Source: Bacteroides sp. | Lineage (GTDB): Bacteria > Bacteroidota > Bacteroidia > Bacteroidales > Muribaculaceae | DNA length: 40,530 nt | Assembly (NCBI GenBank): GCA_023663525.1 | Contig: JAMPHF010000002.1 | Coordinates: 150,354-190,883, forward strand | Direction of reading: 5' to 3' | In this document: positions 19,267 through 27,799 of the stretch, piece by piece | Position numbering within the stretch: position 1 is the first letter of the stretch | How the letters are laid out: each line of letters begins with the position of its first letter | Notes under the pieces: generated by a model | What the model was told of the DNA's origin: nothing | What the model saw: only the letters and a program-made list of their open reading frames with translations | Database searches by the model: none | Translations under genes and position numbers: made by a program

Positions 19267-19299
19267 AAATGTCATGAATCCGAGGGCCATAACATTTCG
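19265..19299. repeat. Inverted repeat CGAAATGT/ACATTTCG in the divergent promoter region
   Basis: Bases 19265-19272 and 19292-19299 are exact 8-bp reverse complements separated by 19 bases. One arm overlaps the -33 zone of the C69 promoter, so this is a plausible operator. Its regulator is unknown. Confidence 0.4.
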
Positions 19300-19339
19300 T
19301 AACCAAATGAAACCATTATGTTAAAAATTCATATATTTA

Positions 19340-19371
19340 TTTGCCTAATAGGAGAATTATTTGTAACTTTG
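19340..19371 (+). promoter_or_regulatory. Consensus promoter for the type V pilus operon
   Basis: TTTG at 19340-19343, exactly 20 bases, then TAACTTTG at 19364-19371. This fits both halves of the Bacteroidetes housekeeping promoter. Predicted transcription starts near 19378. No other plus-strand consensus is seen before the first pilus gene at 19975. Confidence 0.75.
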
Positions 19372-19377
19372 TACTCA

Positions 19378-19974
19378 AATTCGGCGAAATCATGCGCCGA
19401 ACTGTCTTAACGGTCAAAATCGTTATTTTCTTGCACCGGTCTCATAGTAATAAATCATCTTATGCTTCCATCTTCTGTCGGGAGTCTTGATTTTAACCTA
19501 TACTTCTTATCTTTTTCCAATCTATCCGACACCAAAACATAGCATCTCTTTCTCAATCGAATCTGACTATCTAATGATAACCACAGCATATAGCAAGCGA
19601 AAAATCACCCCCCAACTTTCGCTTTAACATACTGGAAATCAAAGATTTACGCCCTACTTTCTGAGCTGTCCACAGTTTGGAAAGCAGGGTTGTTTTGCAT
19701 TCACCGGGGCGAAACGCCCCGCATCGGTCCCTCGGGCAGCAACCCGGCAAACGCCACAGGTCACTGTCCGCGATTCTATGCAACAACCCCACCTCTCTCG
19801 GCGGCGTTGCCATAATCATCAACCTATCCTAACGTTACAGTAACCGGTTTGTTCCCCCGCCTCACACCTTAAAAGATAGGTCACCAATATATACAATATA
19901 CCTGATTTCAGACTATAAATTCACAGCCATAAGCCAACCCCAAGCGCGGTGAGGCCCGTAGTAACCAGTCAAAT
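19378..19974 (+). promoter_or_regulatory. Long untranslated leader of the pilus operon
   Basis: About 600 bases separate the consensus promoter from the first pilus start codon, with no credible plus-strand gene. Visible structures are a 7-bp hairpin at the 5' end (19380-19386 with 19395-19401) and a tight GC hairpin CGGGGCG-AAA-CGCCCCG at 19705-19721. ACCTATC (19822) and GATAGGT (19875) form a looser inverted pair. A minus-strand frame of 83 codons across 19571-19822 lacks promoter support and I treat it as non-coding. The region may be a regulatory 5' leader or include a separate small RNA. Confidence 0.45.
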
Positions 19975-20559
19975 ATGAACTTCAAGATTCTCATAACAGG
20001 CATCCTGCTGTCCCTGCTGGGCATAGGCCATGCCAAAGCCCAGGATGCTGCCGTCAAGACCAACCTCCTGTCAGACATAGTGCTCTCGCCCGCCGTCAGC
20101 GCCGAAATCGGCATTGCCCCGAAGTGGACAGCCGAACTCACCGGGCAGCTCAACGCATGGACCATCAACGAACACAACTGGAAACACTGGTTTGTCATGC
20201 CCGAGGGACGCTACTGGTTCTGCCAGAGGTTCTCAGGCTCATTCGTCGGCGCGCATCTCCTCGGCGGACAATACAACTTCGGAAACCTCGACAACAACAT
20301 CAAATTTCTCGGGACGGACTTCTCGAAGCTCTCCGACGAACGCCACCAGGGATGGATGTTAGGCGCAGGCATAGCCTATGGCTACTCCTGGATCCTCGAC
20401 CGCCACTGGAACATCGAAGCCGAAATCGGAATCGGATGGGTCCACACATGGTATGACGTCTACCGCTGCGCCGACTGCGGAAAGAAAATCCGCACCAACC
20501 AGCACCACAACTACTTCGGGCCCACCAAAGCCGCAATCAATCTCATCTACACCTTCTAA
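19975..20559 (+). CDS. DUF3575 outer-membrane protein of the pilus locus
   Basis: This 194-aa protein has a signal peptide (residues 1-22, GHAKAQ). A small beta-barrel follows, with the DUF3575 hallmarks KTNLLSDIVLSPAVSAEIGI, WFVMPEGRYWFCQRF and GPTKAAINLIYTF, ending in a terminal phenylalanine. DUF3575 genes regularly open Mfa-type pilus operons in Bacteroidales, but the role is not established; an outer-membrane accessory or assembly function is inference. A Cys-x-x-Cys pair (C165, C168) near the C-terminus could form a disulfide or bind metal. The next gene follows after 59 bases. Confidence 0.85.
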   Translation: MNFKILITGILLSLLGIGHAKAQDAAVKTNLLSDIVLSPAVSAEIGIAPKWTAELTGQLNAWTINEHNWKHWFVMPEGRYWFCQRFSGSFVGAHLLGGQYNFGNLDNNIKFLGTDFSKLSDERHQGWMLGAGIAYGYSWILDRHWNIEAEIGIGWVHTWYDVYRCADCGKKIRTNQHHNYFGPTKAAINLIYTF

Positions 20560-20618
20560 AGAAACCGTCACACGTCAGCCCCCACACGGCTGACCCCCAA
20601 CCACCACCAACCCGACCT

Positions 20619-22124
20619 ATGAAACTCAAGCAAATCATACTCCCGGCCCTGCTGCTCGCACTCACCGCAGCAACAGCCAAAGCCGACGGCTCAAAGGCTA
20701 CGACACCCCTGAAGGTCCGCGACATCCAAGTGGAAGTAGACGAGAAAGCCGACCAACTCCTCCTCGACATCGACCTCGACATGGCCGGCATAAAGCTCCC
20801 CGCCAACCGCGAGATGATCTTCACACCCGTCATCATCGCGCAGAACGGCACCGACTCCCTCGAACTCGACCCTATCACCATAGCCGGACGCAACCGCTGG
20901 TACTGGCACCTCCGCAACTCCGACCTCGACGCACCCGGCACCTACGTCTACCGCGCAGGCGAAGCCGCCAAAGCCCGCTACACCGAGAAAATCCCCTTCG
21001 AGCCGTGGATGGGCAAAGCCCTCGTCGAGATGCGCCAGGAATCAGCCAACTGCTGCGACCGCCCCGACCCGCTGCCCGGTCCCGGCCGCCGGGGCAACGT
21101 TGACCTCGCCCTCATCGACACCGAGCGTCCCGCCCTCATCGACGAGCTCGTCTTCACCCCGCCCGTCAACGCTGATCCCGTCCAGAAAAACATCAAAGGC
21201 TCAGCCTTCATAACCTTCATAGTCAACAAGACATATCTCGACTCGACCTACATGGTCAACCGTCGGGAACTCCGCAAGATCTATAACTCAATCGAGCAGG
21301 TCAAACGAGACAAGGACGCGACCATAACCCACGTCCATCTCAAAGGATTCGCATCGCCCGAAGGCCCCTACGACAACAACGTCCGCCTCGCCAAAGGCCG
21401 CACCGAGACCCTCCGGCAGATCGTCCTCGACCTCTACCACTTCCCCGACACCGTGGTCACCACCAGCTTTGACCCCGAGGACTGGGCCGGTCTCCGCAAC
21501 TACATCACCGACTCCCTCAACTACCCCATCAAACACAGACACGAGATAGTTGACATCATCGACGGTCCCCTCGGCTACGACGCACGCGACCGCGAGCTCA
21601 GCGTCCGCTTCCCCGAGGACTACAAGATAATCCTCAAGGAGATATACCCCTGGCTCCGCCACTCCGACTACAACGTTGAATACCAAATCCGTATCTACAA
21701 CACCCTCGAAGAAATCCGCGAAGTCTTCGCCACCGACCCCTCCCGCCTCCGCGCAGTTGACTTCTTCACGCTCGCGCAATCCTTCCCCAACGGAAGCCCC
21801 GAATACTGCCAGGTGTTTGAAAAAGCCATCGAAATCTATCCCGATGACCCCGACACCAACCTCAACGCCGCCAACGTCCAGCTCATCAAAGGCAACCTCG
21901 ACCAGGCACAGACCTACCTCTACCGCGCAGGAGCCTCCAAAGAGGCCAACTTCGCCCGCGCCGTCATCGCAGCCCGCCGTGGCGACTACCGCGAAGCACT
22001 CCGCCTCTTTGAACTCACCCGCGACGCCGGTATAGCCAAATCGCAGGACTACATCGACAACATAACCTCAATCCGCGACCACCATCCGGTCACCATCCTC
22101 ATCGAAACGACGAAACAGGAATAA
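20619..22124 (+). CDS. DUF3868 protein with OmpA-like segment, pilus locus
   Basis: A 501-aa exported protein with a signal peptide at residues 1-22. The N-terminal half matches the DUF3868 type (LKVRDIQVEVDEKADQLLLD, FTPVI, AGRNRWYW). Around residues 230-270 an OmpA-like block appears: HVHLKGFASPEGPYDNNVRL followed by AKGRTETLR. The C-terminal 130 residues contain TPR-like helices (AAN.QLIKGNLDQAQTYLYRAG). In comparable loci this protein accompanies DUF3575 and Mfa1. The OmpA-like part suggests peptidoglycan contact, hence an envelope anchor or assembly factor; this is inferred. GC and codon choice match the DUF3575 gene and contrast with the AT-richer fimbrillin downstream. Confidence 0.85.
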   Translation: MKLKQIILPALLLALTAATAKADGSKATTPLKVRDIQVEVDEKADQLLLDIDLDMAGIKLPANREMIFTPVIIAQNGTDSLELDPITIAGRNRWYWHLRNSDLDAPGTYVYRAGEAAKARYTEKIPFEPWMGKALVEMRQESANCCDRPDPLPGPGRRGNVDLALIDTERPALIDELVFTPPVNADPVQKNIKGSAFITFIVNKTYLDSTYMVNRRELRKIYNSIEQVKRDKDATITHVHLKGFASPEGPYDNNVRLAKGRTETLRQIVLDLYHFPDTVVTTSFDPEDWAGLRNYITDSLNYPIKHRHEIVDIIDGPLGYDARDRELSVRFPEDYKIILKEIYPWLRHSDYNVEYQIRIYNTLEEIREVFATDPSRLRAVDFFTLAQSFPNGSPEYCQVFEKAIEIYPDDPDTNLNAANVQLIKGNLDQAQTYLYRAGASKEANFARAVIAARRGDYREALRLFELTRDAGIAKSQDYIDNITSIRDHHPVTILIETTKQE

Positions 22125-22278
22125 ACATCATATAAAATAACTTTAACCAACTCCAACGACTTTAGAAAGACATTAAAACTAATCAACCAACAACACTACG
22201 ATTGAAATGATAGCAAATTCTATCCTTGAAACGAAAAAACAACAAACAAACAATAACAAAAACAATTTTTTCAAATCT

Positions 22279-24123
22279 ATGAACAAACTATTCACATTCC
22301 TTGCAAGCGCAGCCCTCATCGGCTCACTCTCCGCTTGCTCCAGTGATGAGCCGACCAAGGGTCCGGACAATAACAACCCCGAAGAAGGGACAACTCTCTA
22401 TCTCAACGTAAGAATCTCTGACGCTACCGCACTCAGCCGCGCAGGAGAAGATATTACTCCCAACGAAGGGGATTACGTTCCGAGCACAACAGAGAACAAC
22501 GTTTCCTCTGCTCACTTTTTCTTCTTCGGAGAGAACAAAGTATTCGTAACCGAGGCCAATATTTGGAGAGGACAGGAAGACGAAGAAACATCTTCAGACG
22601 AAACCCCTAATGTTGAACTCGAAAGTAACAACATGCTTGTTCTAAGAAATCTCTCACAGAACAATCTCCCCAAGTACCTTATCACCGTTATCAATGCTCC
22701 GAGTGAGCTGCTCACTTATATCCGCAGTGGTGTACACACTATGGACGAAATTCGCAATGAAACCATCAATTATATGAATGGTTCAAACTTTATCATGTCA
22801 ACCTCCAGCTTTATCCTTGATAACCTTGAAACCGGTAAAGAACTCAAGGAATTCACATCCACAAAAAATGGCATCATTCATAATAGCCGCTACCATAAGG
22901 ATGTATACTGGGCTAATTACCTTAAAGAAGAGGACTTCTTAAAGGAGCCAAAAGAAACCTTGGTCAGCGGAGACAACGTCGTTGACATATATGTTGAACG
23001 TCTCGCAGCAAAGTTTACAACAACAGTTAACACCGATCCCATCGAATTTGAGGTTACGATTGCCGGTTTCAATAATCCTGAGACCGGAGATAGCAACACT
23101 TCTATATCTGCTGCAACAAAGATATACGTAAAAATCGACAATTTCGGTGTGACCGGCACAGAGACTAAGTCGCATGTATCTAAATCTTTCGACAAAGGAA
23201 CAGTAAATTATACATCTTCAACTCCTTGGGAGGGTTGGAACAAAATGGACGATCACCGTTCATTCTGGGGACACTCAGTAAGCTATGGTACAACACCAAA
23301 CCTCGACTATACAACATTTAAAAATGTAAACGGTGATCCCGCCAGCGGTGCTGTATACGCAAACGAAACAACCAATTCCGTTAATATATTACAGGCAAAT
23401 TCATCGAGTAAAGCTCTGAAAGAAGATCTCGTAACAAATTACGTATTTACTGCTACCGTATATGAGGATAAAGATTGCACAAGGCCATTGGATCTTGTAC
23501 TCTTTAGTGGAGTATACTATAAAAAAGAGCAGTTCAAGAAATATATCTTGAGAAGTCTTCAGGAAAGTGGTAAATTAAATTATTATACTTACACGACCGA
23601 AACAACTGACGATGGCGAAAAGAAAACATGGACACCGCTGAATATCAATAATATTGAATTTGAGAAAGAAGGTGATGCAACCGGAGTATTCAGACTTTCT
23701 CATAATTTAACTGCTGACGTGAAACTCTACGAGTATGAGTCAGAAACCCCAATCGAAAATGCGCTTACGAAACTAAACGACGACCTTAATTCTATGTTTG
23801 TTTCAGGTGTGGAGAACGAAGACGGCAACTACCCAACAGCATTTACTCAAGGTAAAATGTTCTACTCAGTTCCTGTTGAACATCTGTTAGGCGAAAACGC
23901 AAAAGAAAACAGAACAATTGAAAAAGAGGGTGAATATGGTGTGGTTCGTAATCACTGGTATCAACTTGAAGTCAATAAAGTTATGAAACTTGGCAACGGT
24001 GTCTTTGACCCGACCGGTAATGAAAAACTCATACCCACAACGACAACTACAGAAAACTACGCTTTGGGTGCCCGCATCAAGATCCTCTCATGGAAGATTG
24101 TGAAGCAGACCGTAGACCTCTAA
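22279..24123 (+). CDS. Mfa1-type major fimbrillin lipoprotein
   Basis: From ATG 22279 the product is 614 aa with a lipoprotein signal peptide and lipobox LSAC (C20). The longer frame from 22207 would add a polar N/K/Q-rich lead of 24 residues and is rejected. The C-terminal module VVRNHWYQLEVNKV...LGARIKILSWKIVKQTVDL is the conserved fimbrillin end. In P. gingivalis Mfa1 this end takes part in strand exchange between subunits after proteolytic removal of the N-terminal strand. It is expected to form the pilus shaft. The gene is AT-richer than its upstream neighbours and its middle is not conserved in any way I recognise, as expected for a variable surface antigen. Confidence 0.88.
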   Translation: MNKLFTFLASAALIGSLSACSSDEPTKGPDNNNPEEGTTLYLNVRISDATALSRAGEDITPNEGDYVPSTTENNVSSAHFFFFGENKVFVTEANIWRGQEDEETSSDETPNVELESNNMLVLRNLSQNNLPKYLITVINAPSELLTYIRSGVHTMDEIRNETINYMNGSNFIMSTSSFILDNLETGKELKEFTSTKNGIIHNSRYHKDVYWANYLKEEDFLKEPKETLVSGDNVVDIYVERLAAKFTTTVNTDPIEFEVTIAGFNNPETGDSNTSISAATKIYVKIDNFGVTGTETKSHVSKSFDKGTVNYTSSTPWEGWNKMDDHRSFWGHSVSYGTTPNLDYTTFKNVNGDPASGAVYANETTNSVNILQANSSSKALKEDLVTNYVFTATVYEDKDCTRPLDLVLFSGVYYKKEQFKKYILRSLQESGKLNYYTYTTETTDDGEKKTWTPLNINNIEFEKEGDATGVFRLSHNLTADVKLYEYESETPIENALTKLNDDLNSMFVSGVENEDGNYPTAFTQGKMFYSVPVEHLLGENAKENRTIEKEGEYGVVRNHWYQLEVNKVMKLGNGVFDPTGNEKLIPTTTTTENYALGARIKILSWKIVKQTVDL

Positions 24124-24180
24124 TTGAAACGTACCTCATGATTAACAATTTCATAACAGTTTAATCATCTCATCGGAGTA

Positions 24181-24236
24181 GTCCCGGGCATTTACAGGCA
24201 GTGATGTTAAAAACTGTCCGGGACCTCCTTTCCTTT
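24181..24236 (+). terminator. Possible attenuator after the major fimbrillin gene
   Basis: GTCCCGGGCA (24181-24190) pairs with TGTCCGGGAC (24215-24224), 10 bp with one G:U. A pyrimidine-rich, U-rich run follows (24225-24237). It sits 58 bases after the fimbrillin stop and could lower transcription of the anchor and tip genes. No consensus promoter is visible in the rest of this 368-base gap. Confidence 0.55.
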
Positions 24237-24410
24237 TAATCATTGAATCTGACCGATACTCACGACGCACCTCCCGGTGCCGACACTCCAAGAAACTGAA
24301 GTCATTCACCCATCATCGGCACATCTGACTTCTGCCGAGACAAACAAAAAAACCGAAGTCCACGCACATCCCTGTTGCATAGACATCCACCAATCTACCG
24401 AAACAAATGA

Positions 24411-24429
24411 GCAGATGCAATGAATCTGC
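24411..24429 (+). other. Short hairpin upstream of the Mfa2-like gene
   Basis: GCAGAT (24411-24416) and ATCTGC (24424-24429) pair with a 7-base loop, 62 bases before the next start codon. It is weak alone and may affect translation or be chance. The rest of 24237-24491 shows nothing I can name. Confidence 0.3.
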
Positions 24430-24491
24430 CTTTACATATATAACTCTCTCCACGCAACGAATAGACAACCATTACATTTTCTGACAGCACG

Positions 24492-25520
24492 ATGAAAACC
24501 ATATTTTCACTCAAGACAATACTACGGCATATCACACTCGCAGCACTCCCCCTGCTCGCACTGACGGGTTGCGACAGTCTCATTTATGACTACGAGGGTG
24601 ACTGTGACCCGCACTACAAGGCACGCTTCGTGTTCTCATACAACATGCTCGACACCGACGCATTCTCCACGCAGGTCACAGCCGTCACACTCTACCTCAT
24701 CGACCCCCAATCCGGTTCAATCGTGTGGCAGAAAAGCGAAAGCGGCGATGCACTCAAAGCCGACGGCTACACAATGGACCTCGACGTGAATCCCGGCTCC
24801 TACCAGCTCCTCGCATGGTGCGGTGAGGGAGCAGGCAACCACTTCGCCATCCCGGCCGACGCGTCACACCACACCCATCTCACCGCGACCCTCGGCCGCG
24901 ACCACGATGAGGACGGCAACGCATACATCCGCAACGACATCGGCCGCCTCTATCATGGCCGCCTCGACACACAAGAATTTCCCGACGATGAAGGCACTTA
25001 CATCTACACCGTCCCTCTCATCAAAGACACAAACGATGTCAACATAGTGCTCCAGCACCTTTCCGGCGAGGAAGTCAACAAGGACGACTTCACTTTCACC
25101 ATCACCGACTCAAACGGTTCGATGGATTGGGACAACTCACTCCGCGATGATGAGGAAATCACCTACTATGCCCATCACAAATCATCAGGCGTAGCCGGAA
25201 TCCCGGAGGAAACTCCGTCAAAAGCTGTCACTTCGCTTGGCGCATGTCTGTCGGAACACACCGTCAGCCGCCTCGTCAAAGGACAGGACACACGCGTGAA
25301 GATATATAATAAGGATGGCGAATGTATAGTAAACATTCCCCTTATCGACTACGCCCTCCTCGTCAAAGGCAACCATAACCGCCAGATGACCGATCAGGAA
25401 TACCTCGACCGTCAGGACAAATATGACCTCGTCTTCTTCCTCGACGAACGTGACCGCTGGATGAACGCATATATCTATATCAACTCCTGGAAAATCGTCC
25501 TCCAGAGCACCGAAATCTGA
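24492..25520 (+). CDS. Mfa2/FimB-type fimbrial anchor lipoprotein
   Basis: A 342-aa lipoprotein with lipobox LTGC (C27). The start of the mature chain, CDSLIYDYEGDCDPHYKARF, and the FSYNMLDTDAFSTQV.AVTLYLID segment are typical of the Mfa2/FimB family. The C-terminus ends ERDRWMNAYIYINSWKIV. Mfa2 caps and anchors the pilus at the cell surface and limits its length in P. gingivalis, and the same job is inferred here. It follows the major subunit after a 368-base gap with a possible attenuator, consistent with lower expression of an anchor. Confidence 0.85.
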   Translation: MKTIFSLKTILRHITLAALPLLALTGCDSLIYDYEGDCDPHYKARFVFSYNMLDTDAFSTQVTAVTLYLIDPQSGSIVWQKSESGDALKADGYTMDLDVNPGSYQLLAWCGEGAGNHFAIPADASHHTHLTATLGRDHDEDGNAYIRNDIGRLYHGRLDTQEFPDDEGTYIYTVPLIKDTNDVNIVLQHLSGEEVNKDDFTFTITDSNGSMDWDNSLRDDEEITYYAHHKSSGVAGIPEETPSKAVTSLGACLSEHTVSRLVKGQDTRVKIYNKDGECIVNIPLIDYALLVKGNHNRQMTDQEYLDRQDKYDLVFFLDERDRWMNAYIYINSWKIVLQSTEI

Positions 25521-25605
25521 TGCGACAGCTTTCATATCATGAATCATGCACTGCAAATACACAACATATAAAATGACACAGACTTCACATCTCACCTCAC
25601 GGTAT

Positions 25606-27705
25606 ATGCCGGAAGGAGGAATCAGAGCGCGTTTGCACAGGATTCTTCCCCTCCTCTGCATGTTCCTGTGGATTCTGTTGCCATCATGTTCCGATGATAC
25701 GAGAGAGCCTGACCCCATCGGCGAGGAGGATGACGAAATTGACATGACTGTCGGTCTGTATATCGACCTGCCGATTCTATCTGATGGCATCTCAAACGTA
25801 TCCTCCCGCGCCGGAGCCATCTCACGGACACCCACCGACGGGCCTCTCGGCTCCGGCTCCTATGATCCGGGCAAAGGATACGAAAATTTCATCGACATTG
25901 ATAATGGTGATTATAGAATCTATATATTCACATCCGACAACAGACTTTATACTCAGGTTGACCAACCCTCAATCGAGATCTCCACAATTGACTACACCGA
26001 CACATCGCGCACCTACGGACTGAGATTTCCGGTTGACCGCACTTTCTATGACCGCTTCAACAACGGCCAGCTTAAAATTGTCGTGCTCGCCAACTGGTAC
26101 GGCGAATATCCCACTAATCTCAAACCGATCGTCGGCGAGAACGCAGTGGAGAATGAGACAGACGCATCTACCATAGCCGACCTCGTAAAATCTGTTGACA
26201 ATACGGCTGTCTACGCCGGATATATGAAATGGGATCCCCAGACTCCTGAACTGACAGCCGAAACGCGAATGCCGATGTTCGGGGTCAACAAGTTCGAGTC
26301 CATTCAGCTTCAAAACGGACTCCTCACATGGTTGGGAACAGTCGATCTCATCCGTGCGGTGGCCAAGATCGAAGTGACGGATGCTCCGGGAACCATAGCG
26401 AAGATGAAGGGAGTCCAACTCTCGCGCTATCAGACCGTCCTCGCCAAAGCTCCGTCAGGAGTTGACGAGCGCGGTGACTATGTCCATGAAAGCTACAATC
26501 CCGATTATACGAGATTCCCCTCCATTCCGGGTGACAACATGAACGATAAGCCCGATACCTACAACGAATCCTCTGCCCCTATAGACCTCCAGCGCATTGA
26601 CGGGCCGGACGGCACAGGCTCGTTTGTGGCCTACGTGGCGGAATATCGCAATCTCATCAACATAACCAATACATCAGCCGACACTCCCGTTGCCTCAGCC
26701 GCTGAAGACATCCGCAAAGATAACGAACGCATGAGACTCATAGTCAACTATGAGATCATCAACGGTGAGCCAGTCAAATACTTCATTGACTTCAAATACT
26801 ACAAAGACTCAAAGAACGGTGCGAAAGAAGGCGATTTCTTCAACGTGTTGCGCAACCATTGGTATAAGTTTGAAGTAAACAAAAAAAAGGAAGACATATC
26901 TGTCATCACCGATGTCCAACCCTACGCCCAGATTGTGCTTAAACCCAATTTCGGACTTGAACGCGACGATGACGGAAATATCATTGTCCGCGATTCCAAA
27001 GGGGCGATCATAAAGATGATCCAGACCGATGGACAGGAGCTGAAGTTTGACTCCTTCTCAATCCCAAGTATCGGGGACGCTACCGGCGTATTTAATGAGA
27101 AAGGCAACGTTGTCCTTGCTTATCTTCCCGATAACCGATTCATAGCCTATACGTATGCATACGGTGAATTTAAGCTGGATCAGACAGGCAGCGAAACCGA
27201 AACCATAGAGGATGGCGACATAGATAAAATAACGGGTGACCCTGTTAAACCAAAGCTCATCCGCTGGGAGTTATATTCCAACGAGGATGATGCGCAGGAC
27301 AATTTCGTCAACAAGGTCTTCCTCATGGAAGAATACGAACAATACCGCTATGACTGGGCGACAGGGCTATTCTGGCCGACTTACATGCACAACATTTATG
27401 ATGACGGCGGTACTGTCATCGAACGTTATGTCTACTCCTCAACCGAAGCATTTGAGTCCCGCCCCAAAGACGGCCACAGTGCGGATGCAGTCGTAGCAAT
27501 CGACTACACAGGCAAGCGATATGGCGACAAGCAGGTGGTCTACTATCACAATGGTAAGTTCAACATGCAGGTGAACGTCACAAAAGTACTTGAACAGGAA
27601 ATTGATGATGACAACAACCCGGTAGTTGATAAAAACGGTAAACCGGTGATGGTGTGGAAATATCACGAGAAATACATCTACACGAAACCGAATTCTTCCG
27701 ATTGA
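25606..27705 (+). CDS. Second fimbrillin-like lipoprotein of the pilus locus
   Basis: From ATG 25606 the product is 699 aa with a basic n-region, a hydrophobic core and lipobox LPSC (C28). In-frame ATGs at 25573 and 25546 would give unusually long leaders. The first half is fimbrillin-like: VGLYIDLPI, YRIYIFTSDNRLYTQV and FNNGQLKIVVLANW. A LRNHWYKFEVN block near residue 430 is the counterpart of the VRNHWYQLEVN block in the major subunit. About 250 further residues follow that block, an extension the major subunit lacks. I infer a minor or tip-proximal subunit (Mfa3/4-like position). It lies 85 bases after the anchor gene. Confidence 0.75.
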   Translation: MPEGGIRARLHRILPLLCMFLWILLPSCSDDTREPDPIGEEDDEIDMTVGLYIDLPILSDGISNVSSRAGAISRTPTDGPLGSGSYDPGKGYENFIDIDNGDYRIYIFTSDNRLYTQVDQPSIEISTIDYTDTSRTYGLRFPVDRTFYDRFNNGQLKIVVLANWYGEYPTNLKPIVGENAVENETDASTIADLVKSVDNTAVYAGYMKWDPQTPELTAETRMPMFGVNKFESIQLQNGLLTWLGTVDLIRAVAKIEVTDAPGTIAKMKGVQLSRYQTVLAKAPSGVDERGDYVHESYNPDYTRFPSIPGDNMNDKPDTYNESSAPIDLQRIDGPDGTGSFVAYVAEYRNLINITNTSADTPVASAAEDIRKDNERMRLIVNYEIINGEPVKYFIDFKYYKDSKNGAKEGDFFNVLRNHWYKFEVNKKKEDISVITDVQPYAQIVLKPNFGLERDDDGNIIVRDSKGAIIKMIQTDGQELKFDSFSIPSIGDATGVFNEKGNVVLAYLPDNRFIAYTYAYGEFKLDQTGSETETIEDGDIDKITGDPVKPKLIRWELYSNEDDAQDNFVNKVFLMEEYEQYRYDWATGLFWPTYMHNIYDDGGTVIERYVYSSTEAFESRPKDGHSADAVVAIDYTGKRYGDKQVVYYHNGKFNMQVNVTKVLEQEIDDDNNPVVDKNGKPVMVWKYHEKYIYTKPNSSD

Positions 27706-27799
27706 CCGCGCCATCTGCTCTCCTCCCTCCTCAAAGGGAATGAAATTGACAATTACGAAAAACATTACTGACAAAAAACATACCCTATACTTCCTTTAA

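Noticed and set aside
19571..19822. Minus-strand 83-codon frame in the pilus leader
   Set aside because: It lacks a promoter, overlaps a GC hairpin and lies in the predicted antisense of the leader. The peptide has no recognisable domain. I treat it as non-coding or part of a repeated element.
19340..19974. Invertible (phase-variable) pilus promoter
   Set aside because: I looked for matching inverted repeats flanking the promoter and found only short, weak pairs; no invertase gene is nearby.
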